NCBI GenBank assembly: GCA_964471755.1
Contig: CAYYJM010000109.1
Span: forward strand, 1-19,199
Length of the DNA: 19,199 nucleotides
Direction of reading: 5' to 3'
Source of the DNA: CAYYJM01 sp964471755
GTDB lineage: Bacteria; Planctomycetota; Planctomycetia; Gemmatales; Gemmataceae
Below, one piece after another: positions 1 to 9,468 of the stretch (position 1 is the first letter of the stretch; each line of letters opens with the position of its first letter). The position numbers were made by a program, and so were the translations under genes. The notes below the pieces were generated by a model. The model was not told the DNA's origin. It made no database searches and saw only the letters and a program-made list of their open reading frames with translations.

Positions 1-938
1 TCGATGACCCGGTCGCGCACGCGCTGCACAAGATGGATCTGGGCGGCTGCCGACTGAAAACGGATCATCTCCGCGTCCTGCTCGAACCGCCGCGACTGGC
101 TCAGTTGACCCATCTCCACCTGGACAGCAACGATCTCGGCGACGAGGGAGCCATCGTCCTGACTCAGCCGACGCACCTGAAGCAACTCGCCTCATTCTCG
201 CTCGGCTTCACCGGACTGGGTGACATCGGACTGGCAGAACTCGCCCGGGCTCCGCTCATGGACGGCTTGCATCACCTCTACCTGATGAACAACCGGCTGG
301 GTGATGCCGGCATGCTCGCCCTGGCCCACTCGCCGCGCGTGCGCGGCCTGACGCTGCTGCATCTGTTCGCCAATCGCCTGACCGACGCGGGAGCGCACCA
401 TCTGGCCCGCTCGCCGAACCTGGCCCGGCTGACGGTCCTCAATCTATCGGGCAACCACATCCACACCAGCGGTGCCGAGGCCCTGGCCGGCTCGCCGCAT
501 CTACGCCGGTTGACCTACCTCAACCTGGCCGGCAACCGGATCGGCAACGCCGGCGTCAAGGCCCTGGCGCGATCCGCCACGCTGACTCTGCTGGCTAGCC
601 TGAATCTGTGCGATAACGCCCTGACCGACGAGGTGATCCCGGCCCTGACCCAGGCCAGTTACGCGCCGCAGTTGGCGCATCTGAACCTGGCCCACAACGG
701 CATCACGGCCGAGGGCATCGTCCGGTTCGTGCGTGCCGGCCGCTGGCCCGCTCTGACCCATCTGAACCTGTCGGGCAATCCGCTCGGCCCCGGAGCGATC
801 GAGGCCCTGGTGGCGACGCCGCAGTTGCGTCATCTCCAGCGCCTGGTGCTGTCTCTGGAGAATCGCTCGGCCGAGGAAATCGAAGCTCTGCGCCAGCGGT
901 TCGGACCGGGGTTGCACCTGGAACCGCTCGGCGGGTGA
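1..938 (+). CDS. Leucine-rich-repeat protein, 5' end outside window
   Basis: The frame is open from the left edge (codons in phase from position 3), so the first ATG at 33 is probably internal and the gene starts upstream. The visible part is built almost entirely of about nine leucine-rich repeats of 27 residues, each shaped like LTxLxLxxNxLxDxGxxxLA. This is the ribonuclease-inhibitor type of LRR, which forms a curved solenoid for protein binding. No catalytic domain, signal peptide or membrane segment is visible. In planctomycetes such LRR arrays often follow a short N-terminal repeat-companion (TIGR02996-like) domain. That part would lie outside the window, so this is inference. The protein ends just after the last repeat. 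The binding partner cannot be told from sequence. Family confidence is high; function is unknown. Confidence 0.88.
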   Translation, partial: DDPVAHALHKMDLGGCRLKTDHLRVLLEPPRLAQLTHLHLDSNDLGDEGAIVLTQPTHLKQLASFSLGFTGLGDIGLAELARAPLMDGLHHLYLMNNRLGDAGMLALAHSPRVRGLTLLHLFANRLTDAGAHHLARSPNLARLTVLNLSGNHIHTSGAEALAGSPHLRRLTYLNLAGNRIGNAGVKALARSATLTLLASLNLCDNALTDEVIPALTQASYAPQLAHLNLAHNGITAEGIVRFVRAGRWPALTHLNLSGNPLGPGAIEALVATPQLRHLQRLVLSLENRSAEEIEALRQRFGPGLHLEPLGG

Positions 939-965
939 GTGCCTGCTCGGAAAGCCCCGCCATGC

Positions 966-1015
966 AAGGGAGAAAGGAAGAGCGACTCTCCCTACCCCTA
1001 TCCGATAAAGGGAGA
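966..1015. terminator. Possible hairpin region after LRR gene
   Basis: Three 7-nt arms can pair in two alternative ways: AGGGAGA near 967-973, TCTCCCT at 987-993, and AGGGAGA at 1009-1015. Either stem has a loop of 13-15 nt. The site lies 30 to 80 nt past the LRR stop codon, where transcripts from the leftward DUF cluster would also end, so a bidirectional terminator is possible. There is no U-tract, so this is a weak call. Confidence 0.25.
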
Positions 1016-1249
1016 CTACCAAACGCTCGCCCCGTCGAAGATGCTCCGCTCGATCGTGGTGATGTTCCCCTGCCGATCCGTCGCCGACACGGTCCGTTTG
1101 CCAGCCGGGAGGACTCCGTCGAACTGCCACGTCCACACACCTGAAGCGGTCGGTTTGAAGCGGGACGCCAGGTTGGTCCCTGCCGCGATGCCGGCGATCT
1201 CGACGTCGGCCCGCCAGGGACGGCCTCGTAGAACACACGGCAGGTCAGA
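1016..1249 (-). pseudogene. Orphan C-terminal fragment, Ig-like domain remnant
   Basis: On the minus strand a frame runs from 1249 to a TAG at 1016-1018 and translates as convincing protein, including VEIAGIAAGTNLASRFKPTA, then GVWTWQFDGVLPAGKRTV, then ATDRQGNITTIERSIFDG. The pattern of aromatic and Gly residues looks like one beta-sandwich (Ig/FN3-like) domain at the end of a secreted protein. There is no ATG, GTG or SD that could start it. The frame is closed by a TGA at 1250-1252, inside the last codons of the DUF1501 gene. It therefore looks like the tail of a larger gene whose 5' part was lost, perhaps by a deletion that joined it to DUF1501. The parent family is not identified. The protein-like reading is clear; its origin is inference. 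Confidence 0.55.
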
Positions 1250-2534
1250 TCAGCTCGGTGATCGGCTCGCGTTCCTCAAGGACGTAGCGCGGCCGGCCGG
1301 TGTGGTCGGGGAAGGTCAGCGCCGGGTCGATGTCGAGATGGCGATAAACCATGCCCAGGAGATTCTGCGGCAGATACGGCGCGTGCGTGACCCTCGCTCC
1401 GTGACTGTCCGATGCGCCGATCACCTGGCCCATGCGGTACGCGCCGCCGGCAAGCAGGACGCTCTAGACGCCCGGCCAGTGATCCCGGCCGCCCATGCCG
1501 TTGACCTTTGGCGACCGGCCGAACTCGCCCATGACGACGACCAGCACCTTGCGACTCAGACCCCGGTCGCGCAGGTCTTCGATCAGGGTGGCCAGGCCGC
1601 GATCGAAGTCGGGACACCGGCCGCGCATCCGATTCGCGAGATCCTGATGGTCGTCCCAGTCGAACGTGCGCACGCAGACGAACGGCACGCCGGCCTCGAC
1701 CAGACGCCGACCGAGAAGCAGACGCTGGCCGAAGGTGTTTCGGCCGTAACGCTCGCGGAGCGGTTCCGGTTCACGGGTCAGGTCGAACGCCGTGCGGGCT
1801 CGCTCGCCGGTGATCAGTTCGATGGCCTGACGCTGGAAGCCGTCCATGCTCTCGGCGTTCCGCTCCAGGTCAGCAATGCGACGTGTTTCGTCCAGGTCGC
1901 GCAGCAGGGCTTGCCGATCGCTCAGGATCTCGTCGGTCAGGCCCCGAGCCAGGGCCAGGTTCGTGATGCGGAAGTTGTCCGCGGCCGGATCGCCATCGAC
2001 GGCGAAGAACCGGCATCGGCCGCCGAGATAGGCCGGGCCGCTGTACGCCTGCGGTCGGGGCAGGCTGACGAATGCCGGCAGGCCGTCACTTCCCCGAACC
2101 TTCGCGACGACGGAACCGACGGCGGGCATCTCGCCAGCCCGAGCGTTGCCGGCGTTCTTCAGGAAGTAGCCCGATTCGACGACGTGCAGGGCGATGTGGC
2201 TCGCCTCGCGATGGCCGACCGAGCGCACGATGGCCAGGTGGTCCATGAGACCGGCCAGGCGTGGCATCGTGTCGCTGAAGCGTACGCCGGGCACGCTCGT
2301 GGCGACCGTACCGAAGGGCCCGCGGACCTCGGCCGGGGCGTCCGGCTTCGGATCGAACGTCTCGTGATGGCTGGCCCCACCGCCGAGCTGGATGAAGAGG
2401 ACGGCCGTGTCGGTCGTGGTGGCCGTCGGCTCGGCGGCGCGAAGGCGAAGGAGGCTTGGGAGGGGCAGACTGCCTGCGATTCCCAGGCCGAACCGCAAGG
2501 CCTCACGGCGACTGTGGTGGTGCGTCATGGTCAT
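1245..2534 (-). pseudogene. DUF1501 family protein gene with in-frame amber stop
   Basis: DUF1501 proteins are secreted members of the alkaline phosphatase/sulfatase-like fold, very common in planctomycetes and of unknown substrate. The start at 2534 gives MTMTHHHSRREALRFGLG, a twin-arginine type signal, followed by family motifs: FIQLGGGASHHETFDPKPDA near residue 45, IVRSVGHREASH near 105, and MGEFGRSP then GRDHWPG near 337-355. After codon 356 a TAG occupies 1464-1466. The same frame then continues without further stops through SVLLAGGAYRMGQVIGASD to the usual family ending ITELI and a TGA at 1245. Read through, the product would be about 428 residues, normal for the family. The gene is the last intact-looking member of the leftward cluster, 85 nt after its neighbour. 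It is either a recent nonsense mutation, a sequencing error or suppressed; truncation would remove about 72 conserved residues. M28 of the longer frame, at 2528, is an alternative start. Confidence 0.88.
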
Positions 2535-2619
2535 CGGTCCCGTCGGTACTCGGATTCTCGTCTCCGGGCAGTATCGAAGGGACACCGACTCGACGCAAGG
2601 CGAAAGCAAGCGCCGTGGC

Positions 2620-3735
2620 CTACTTCCCCAGCTTCCAGCCCGACGGATCGACCGTCAGCGCCGTGTGGCCCTTGTAGCGCTCGTAGACCTTGTGCATCTC
2701 CTCGATCGTGTCGAAGTAGCCGACGATGTGGGCGGCACTGAACGAGCCGCCAGCCTTGATCGGCTTGCCGTGAACTTCCTCGATCATGACGATGATGCCG
2801 GATCGCTGGCTGCACCACGCCTCATAGACCACCGATGGCTCCAGCGTCAGGCCGGCGAGCCAGGGACCGTCCTTGCCGGTGGCCTTGTCGCGCAGGTGAT
2901 ACGCCCGGATGAAGTGTTCCGGCGTCCGGTGCGTGTCGCGCCGGTAGCCGAACTTCAGGTCCGGCGGGAACGGCGTGAAGAACTCGCTCGACGGGATGCG
3001 AACGCCCTTCGGTCCGCTCAGGTAACTCAGGTAGACCTCGCTGAACGTGTCGCCCTTCTCGTGACGGATGCAGCCTGGCGTGTCGTTGCGCAGGAACATC
3101 TCGTCGGCATCGTTGACGCTGTCGATCCGGTCCATCAGCACGAAGAACCGTTCGCCCTTCGGAAAGACGACCAGCTGGGTCCACTTCGAGCCGGCCTTCC
3201 GGCCGGGAGCGGCGTACTCGAACTGGTAGGTGGTCTTGACCGCGACGTAGTCCTTGCCGCGGATGACCTCGGGCTGGACCGGCTTCATGCGATGGCAGAG
3301 CTGCGGGCCCTCGATCATGCGTTTGCGATGGCTGCTACCGTGAGCAATGAGGGCGTAGTTCTTCCGGGCCGGGTCCGTCTCGTTCTCGTACCAGACATAT
3401 CGGCCGACGCCGTTGCCGTCCGGTGCGATGACCTTGTCACTCCAGTCCGCATCGCTGCCGGGCTCCATGAGCCAGTCGATGACCATCAGGCCGTCGCCGA
3501 CCTCGCGGAAGCCGGTCTTCTTGTCGAGGAACGATCCCTTCTCGATTCCGGTCATCCAGTGCTTGGGGTTCTTCTTCGGGATGACCGCTTCAAGCTGGTC
3601 CGTCGCGATCTTGATGGCCCGCTCATCCTCCGTGATGCGGACCCAGTCGGCCTTGTCGGCCGGGCGGGCGAGAAGAGGACTCGCACTGATCAGAGTGACG
3701 ATCAGGGCGAGACGGGAGACGGTGGAAGGTTTCAT
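2620..3735 (-). CDS. Secreted protein of unknown function in DUF1592/DUF1552 cluster
   Basis: A 371-residue protein that I do not recognise. Residues 1-23 form a Sec signal peptide (MKPSTVSRLALIVTLISASP, then LLA before the likely cleavage), so the mature protein is exported. The rest is soluble and rich in aromatic and charged residues, alternating short beta-strand-like stretches, for example GRYVWYENETD, YVAVKTTYQFEY and ERFFVLMDRIDSV. Three cysteines are visible and there is no CxxCH haem site. The composition suggests a beta-sandwich or jelly-roll fold of the kind seen in carbohydrate-active proteins, but this is only an impression. The start at 3735 has an AAGGAA ribosome-binding site 5 nt upstream. 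It sits 44 nt after the DUF1552 stop and 85 nt before the DUF1501 start on the same strand, so it is probably co-transcribed and acts in the same compartment. Confidence 0.8.
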   Translation of the reverse strand: MKPSTVSRLALIVTLISASPLLARPADKADWVRITEDERAIKIATDQLEAVIPKKNPKHWMTGIEKGSFLDKKTGFREVGDGLMVIDWLMEPGSDADWSDKVIAPDGNGVGRYVWYENETDPARKNYALIAHGSSHRKRMIEGPQLCHRMKPVQPEVIRGKDYVAVKTTYQFEYAAPGRKAGSKWTQLVVFPKGERFFVLMDRIDSVNDADEMFLRNDTPGCIRHEKGDTFSEVYLSYLSGPKGVRIPSSEFFTPFPPDLKFGYRRDTHRTPEHFIRAYHLRDKATGKDGPWLAGLTLEPSVVYEAWCSQRSGIIVMIEEVHGKPIKAGGSFSAAHIVGYFDTIEEMHKVYERYKGHTALTVDPSGWKLGK

Positions 3736-3779
3736 TGGTGTTCCTTGGGGTTTTCAGTCTTTCAGAGCCGCGCACGCAG

Positions 3780-5057
3780 CTATCCTGCGGAAAGCTCCAG
3801 CCCCGTCAACGTCCCTGTCGTCCCGGCGAACGAATCGACCTCCACGCCGAACCGCTGCATCAGCGACACGAACAGCTTCGGCAGCGCCTCGTTGTTCTTG
3901 CGATCGAACGCCAGGTGCTGGCCATGCTTGAAGCCACCACCGGCCAGGAGGATCGGCAGATTGTGCGTGTCGTGACTCGACGCGTTGCCGAGATTGCTGC
4001 CGAAGAGGACCGCCGTCCGGTCGAGCAGTGAGCCGCCAGCCTCGGCGCTGCCCTTCAGCTTCGTCAGGAAGGTCGCCAGTTCCTTCATCTGGGCCTGCTC
4101 GATCCGGCGGAGTTGCTCGATCTTCGCCGCATCCTGGCCGTGATGCGTCAGGTTGTGCCAGTCGGCCGTCACTCCCGAAATGGGCAGGACGTAGCCACTG
4201 CCGCGGATCGCCACGCAGATGACACGCGTCGAGTCCGTCTCCAGGGCGAGGTGGGCCACGTCGAGCAAGAGACGGGTCCGGCCAAAAGCGTCGGCCGGGT
4301 TGACGATGTCCATCGGCGGCTTGACGGCGACCTTCGGCTTCGGCTTGCGCGACCAGGCGTCCGCCTGATGCAGACGCTGCTCGACCTCGCGGACGGCACT
4401 CAGGTACTCGTCCAGCTTCTCGCGGTCCTTCCCGGGCAGCGAGCGTTCCAGGGCCTTTGCCTGGGCCTGAACCGCGTCCAGGACGCTTTTGCCGGTGGCG
4501 AGCTTGCGCTGCTGCTCGGCGATCTCAGCCCGGCTCCCGTCGAGGAACAGCCGGGCGAAGACGCGCGAGGGGCGTTCGTCGGCCGGTAGATTGACGCCGC
4601 GCCGCGACCAGGACAGAGGACTGCCACCGAGCGTCGAGAGATTCAGGCACGGCGTGCGGGTCGGCGGCGCGAGCTTTTCCAGCAGAAACTGATCGAGCGA
4701 GATCGAATTCTTGAACGTCGGCCGGGCCGGGTGCGGAGCGGCTGTCAGTAAACAGTTCTCCGAGCTGTGGCCGCCGTCCACGTCCGGATGAGACAGGCCG
4801 GAGAAGACCGTCCAGTCACTGCGGAGGCCGGTGAGCGGTTCCAGCAACGGCGGCAGGGCGAAGTCACGGCCTGTCTTCTGCGGGAAGAACAGCGGCGCGT
4901 GCATGCCCAGGACGCTGGCGATCACCACGAGCCGACGCGGCGGCCCTTGCGGAGCGGCCAGCGCCGAGGCACGCGGCGCGAGCGCCTCCAGCCAGGGCAG
5001 TGCCAGGGCCACGCCAGCCCCACGCAGGAATCGGCGACGGTGCGGCAGAGTCGTCAT
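3780..5057 (-). CDS. DUF1552 family secreted protein
   Basis: A 425-residue protein of the DUF1552 family. It begins with a twin-arginine signal (RRRFLRGAGVALALPWLEAL), so it is exported folded. Recognisable blocks are FSGLSHPDVDGGHSSENCLL near residue 85, a central helical part with KDREKLDEYLSAVREVEQRL near 210, and the C-terminal block DRTAVLFGSNLGNASSHDTH followed by LPILLAGGGFKHGQH. This overall plan resembles DUF1501 and the alkaline phosphatase-like fold, with His/Asp residues in the places where metal ligands would sit. In planctomycetes DUF1552 genes usually follow a DUF1592-type cytochrome gene, and here only 8 nt separate its ATG from the upstream TGA, so translation is probably coupled. 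The frame is open far upstream of 5057, but that part is a shadow of the DUF1592 gene. The substrate is unknown. Confidence 0.93.
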   Translation of the reverse strand: MTTLPHRRRFLRGAGVALALPWLEALAPRASALAAPQGPPRRLVVIASVLGMHAPLFFPQKTGRDFALPPLLEPLTGLRSDWTVFSGLSHPDVDGGHSSENCLLTAAPHPARPTFKNSISLDQFLLEKLAPPTRTPCLNLSTLGGSPLSWSRRGVNLPADERPSRVFARLFLDGSRAEIAEQQRKLATGKSVLDAVQAQAKALERSLPGKDREKLDEYLSAVREVEQRLHQADAWSRKPKPKVAVKPPMDIVNPADAFGRTRLLLDVAHLALETDSTRVICVAIRGSGYVLPISGVTADWHNLTHHGQDAAKIEQLRRIEQAQMKELATFLTKLKGSAEAGGSLLDRTAVLFGSNLGNASSHDTHNLPILLAGGGFKHGQHLAFDRKNNEALPKLFVSLMQRFGVEVDSFAGTTGTLTGLELSAG

Positions 5058-5065
5058 GGCATCAC

Positions 5066-7426
<2,361 letters not shown>

Positions 7427-7562
7427 GCGGGGGACTCCATTCCCAGGGGCGAAGGTGGACATGCATCGTACCGCGCCAGTCGGGCCACCGCCCAGAGCAA
7501 TCGGTCGGCCTGCGAACCGGGTGGTGTTCCGGTGTGTCGTTCCAGTATCGGCCGGCATGGCG

Positions 7563-7590
7563 TTGACAGCGTCGCCGGATCGGCTAGACT
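7563..7590 (+). promoter_or_regulatory. Sigma70-type promoter of tRNA-Leu
   Basis: A perfect -35 hexamer TTGACA at 7563-7568 is followed, after 16 nt, by TAGACT at 7585-7590, which matches four of six bases of TATAAT. The mature tRNA starts at 7601, so transcription would begin only a few bases before the tRNA 5' end. No protein gene lies on this strand nearby, so the promoter serves the tRNA alone. Confidence 0.8.
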
Positions 7591-7600
7591 GATCGCATCA

Positions 7601-7683
7601 GCCGAAGTGGCGGAATGGCAGACGCGCGGCACTCAAAATGCCGTATCCTGACGGGTGTGTGGGTTCGAGTCCCACCTTCGGCA
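7601..7683 (+). tRNA. tRNA-Leu (anticodon CAA)
   Basis: A complete class II tRNA of 83 nt. The acceptor stem pairs GCCGAAG (7601-7607) with CTTCGGC (7676-7682), and A7683 is the discriminator. The anticodon stem CGGCA/TGCCG encloses the loop CTCAAAA, giving anticodon CAA, which reads UUG. The T arm is GTGGG-TTCGAGT-CCCAC, a perfect 5-bp stem. The extra bases between the anticodon and T arms form the long variable arm expected for leucine tRNAs. No CCA is encoded (the next bases are CTC), so it is added after transcription. It is a single-gene transcription unit with its own promoter. Confidence 0.97.
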
Positions 7684-7688
7684 CTCCT

Positions 7689-7714
7689 CTCCGGATCTCT
7701 CCTCAGAGCCGGAG
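7689..7714 (+). terminator. Hairpin after tRNA-Leu
   Basis: CTCCGG (7689-7694) pairs with CCGGAG (7709-7714), and inside it CTCT (7697-7700) pairs with AGAG (7705-7708) around a 4-nt loop. This starts 5 nt past the tRNA. A second, competing pairing is CGGAGCGA (7710-7717) with TCGCTCCG (7755-7762). No T-run follows, so the terminator role is inferred from position. The second stem could also serve the convergent queD-like gene, whose stop is at 7777. Confidence 0.35.
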
Positions 7715-7776
7715 CGACATTCCCAAGGTGTCCCTCGGTCCAGTCGGCGAAGAATCGCTCCGAATCCCATCGACAT

Positions 7777-8562
7777 TCAACCGCGATAATCAGCCCAGGT
7801 CTTGGGCGTCTCGTAGACGCGCACGCGCTCCAGTCGAGCCGGCGTGACGTGATCGACGAGCAACGCGAAGATGACCCGGGCAATGTTCTCCACCGTGGGG
7901 TTCAGGCTGCGAAACTCCTCGGTGTCCTCGTTCAGGTGCTTGTGATCGAAGCGGTCCAGTACCTGCCGCTTGACCACCTCGGCGAGGTGATGGCGCGGCA
8001 GGAGCAGGCCCGTCGCTGGATCGATCGAGCCGGCGACCACCACATCGACAACGTAGTTATGTCCGTGGCCGTGCGGGTTGTTACACTTACCAAAGATGGC
8101 CTGATTCTCCGCGTTGCCCAGCTCCGGACAGTGGAGTCGGTGTGCGGCCGAGAATTCAAACTGCTCGGTCTGGTAGATCATCGCAAGACTCGCACGGCAA
8201 ATGGCGAAGGACTGATAGGGCGTTGGCAGCAACCGGAGTTCGGTCAGGGTGGCTCCCGCAGGGCGACTGTCGTGCAGCAGTTTCCACAGGGCGAGCAAAA
8301 AGCTCTCCGGCGTGACCCCGGCCAGGCCGATTCGCTGGGCCGCGCGAAGGGCTGCCGTTCGCAAGAGGTCATCGAGAATCTTGATGTCGCACAGATAGCC
8401 AGTGTTCGCGTCCGGTTTGCCGATGATGGTCACCTGGAGCCGCAGGTAGGGAGCCAGGCGAAGCGCGGTCGGCCAGCCGGCCCAGGTATTGGCCGACTCC
8501 GGCCGATCAACCGAAGTCGTCGCCTCGAGCGAGAATCGGATTTCGCGGGTCAGGCCGATCAT
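7777..8562 (-). CDS. queD: 6-pyruvoyl-tetrahydropterin synthase / 6-carboxytetrahydropterin synthase homologue, two-domain
   Basis: A 261-residue protein whose C-terminal half (about 130-261) is a complete T-fold PTPS/QueD domain. Zinc ligands are H141 (in FSAAHRLHCPEL), H166 and H168 (in CNNPHGHGHNY). The catalytic cysteine is C160, the Asp-His pair is D206/H207 (DHKHLN), and the pterin-anchoring Glu is E251 (YETPKTWADY). The family converts 7,8-dihydroneopterin triphosphate to 6-carboxy-tetrahydropterin (queuosine route) or to 6-pyruvoyl-tetrahydropterin. The N-terminal half (1-125) has similar length and the LxVTIIGKPDANTGYLCDI strand-turn pattern, but lacks the His and Cys residues, so it looks like a decayed second copy. 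Usual family members are 120-150 residues. The CNNPxGHGHNY spacing is the eukaryote-like PTPS pattern rather than the E. coli QueD one. No queC or queE is beside it, so the pathway is uncertain and the symbol is tentative. Confidence 0.88.
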   Translation of the reverse strand: MIGLTREIRFSLEATTSVDRPESANTWAGWPTALRLAPYLRLQVTIIGKPDANTGYLCDIKILDDLLRTAALRAAQRIGLAGVTPESFLLALWKLLHDSRPAGATLTELRLLPTPYQSFAICRASLAMIYQTEQFEFSAAHRLHCPELGNAENQAIFGKCNNPHGHGHNYVVDVVVAGSIDPATGLLLPRHHLAEVVKRQVLDRFDHKHLNEDTEEFRSLNPTVENIARVIFALLVDHVTPARLERVRVYETPKTWADYRG

Positions 8563-8616
8563 GCCACTGGCCTCGGGGTCCTTCGAGCAGTCCAGGTAGG
8601 CAAGACTATTGATAGC

Positions 8617-8649
8617 CGTGGACGTCCGGTAAGTCCACGCGGAAGGAGG
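8617..8649 (+). promoter_or_regulatory. Leader hairpin and strong ribosome-binding site of SDR gene
   Basis: CGTGGAC (8617-8623) pairs perfectly with GTCCACG (8633-8639) around a 9-nt loop. One base later comes GGAAGGAGG (8641-8649), a near-ideal SD, 8 nt before the ATG at 8658. The hairpin would not hide the SD, so it may protect the mRNA 5' end or insulate the site. The pairing is visible; the role is inference. Confidence 0.45.
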
Positions 8650-8657
8650 TCGCCAGC

Positions 8658-9368
8658 ATGAGCGAAACAGCCACCGCCCCGGTCGCGGTCGTCACCGGCG
8701 GGAACGCCGGCATCGGCCTGGCCATCACACGCCGGTTCGCCAGCCAGGGCTACCGCCTGGCCCTGTGCGGTCGAGATGCCACCAGTCTGACTGCCGTCCA
8801 TGACGAACTGGAGAAGGTCGCACCGGACGTCCTCGTCATGCAGTTCGATCTGCTCGATCCCGACTCGGGGCCGGCCCTGATCGAGGCGACGCTGGAACGC
8901 TATGGCCGTGTCGATGTCCTGGTCAACAATGCCGGTCACGTCGCCCTGGGAGCGATCGAGCAACTGACCGAGAGCGATCTCCGGCAGATGTGGGCGGTGA
9001 ATTGCGAGGCGACCTTCCTGACGACCCGGGCCGTCTGGCCGACGATGCGCCAGCAGGGCGGCGGCACGATCATCAACCTGTCGTCGCAGTCGTCCATTGA
9101 CCCGTTCCCGGGCCTCGGCGTCTACGGCGCGTGCAAGGCGTGGGTCAACCAGTTCACCCGTGTCACCGCGAACGAGGGTCGGCCCTTCCACATCCGCGCC
9201 TTCGCCCTCGCTCTTGGAGCCGTCGAGACGCGCCTGTTGCGCGGACTGTTCAAGGATTTCCCGATCGACCAGACCCTGGCCCCGGAAGACATCGCCGAGC
9301 TGGTCTTCTCGCTCACCACACCGGCCTTCCAGCACGCCAGCGGACAGACCATCTCCGTCTCACGCTAA
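8658..9368 (+). CDS. Short-chain dehydrogenase/reductase (SDR) family oxidoreductase
   Basis: A 236-residue classical SDR, a single Rossmann-fold enzyme that oxidises or reduces hydroxyl/carbonyl groups with NAD(P). The cofactor glycine motif is TGGNAGIG (13-20), the structural NNAG is at 90-93, Asn115 lies in AVNCEA, and the catalytic Ser is in LSSQSS (141-146) followed by Tyr156 and Lys160 (YGACK). The GRD segment at 38-40 after the second strand hints at NADP preference, because a basic residue sits where NAD enzymes usually have Asp. The length is normal and there is no signal peptide, so it is cytoplasmic. The start is fixed by a strong SD 8 nt upstream. It is divergent from the queD-like gene and ends about 100 nt before recG on the same strand. 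The substrate cannot be predicted; a 3-oxoacyl-ACP reductase-like role is possible but unsupported by context. Confidence 0.93.
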   Translation: MSETATAPVAVVTGGNAGIGLAITRRFASQGYRLALCGRDATSLTAVHDELEKVAPDVLVMQFDLLDPDSGPALIEATLERYGRVDVLVNNAGHVALGAIEQLTESDLRQMWAVNCEATFLTTRAVWPTMRQQGGGTIINLSSQSSIDPFPGLGVYGACKAWVNQFTRVTANEGRPFHIRAFALALGAVETRLLRGLFKDFPIDQTLAPEDIAELVFSLTTPAFQHASGQTISVSR

Positions 9369-9370
9369 AC

Positions 9371-9402
9371 TGAACGATGAACGATGAACGATGAACGATG
9401 AA
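9371..9402 (+). repeat. Tandem heptamer repeat TGAACGA x4 upstream of recG
   Basis: Four perfect copies of TGAACGA occupy 9371-9398, followed by a partial TGAA. The array begins 2 nt after the SDR stop codon. Seven-base units are easily gained or lost by replication slippage. The reverse complement of GAACGATGAACG, which spans two units, occurs at 9445-9456 next to the recG ribosome-binding site. Confidence 0.85.
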
Positions 9403-9444
9403 TAAAATTGAAGATCAGGGCGAACCGTCGAACCCATCGGTTTC

Positions 9445-9462
9445 CGTTCATCGTTCCGGAGG
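9445..9462 (+). promoter_or_regulatory. recG ribosome-binding site with adjacent pairing arm
   Basis: CGTTCATCGTTC at 9445-9456 is the exact reverse complement of 12 nt present in the heptamer array, in three overlapping registers. One base later is GGAGG (9458-9462). GGAGG touches the ATG at 9463 with no spacer, but is 6 nt from the GTG at 9469, which decides for GTG as the recG start. Pairing between the array and this arm would place the SD at the foot of a long hairpin, so it could alter recG translation if both genes are on one transcript. Confidence 0.5.
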
Positions 9463-9468
9463 ATGCTC

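Noticed and set aside
1464..1466. TAG as pyrrolysine codon
   Set aside because: Nothing in the window suggests Pyl machinery, DUF1501 is not a known pyrrolysine family, and a nonsense mutation is simpler.
939..2741. 600-codon plus-strand open frame across the DUF1501 region
   Set aside because: Antisense shadow; the minus strand holds the recognisable DUF1501 sequence and the Ig-like fragment.
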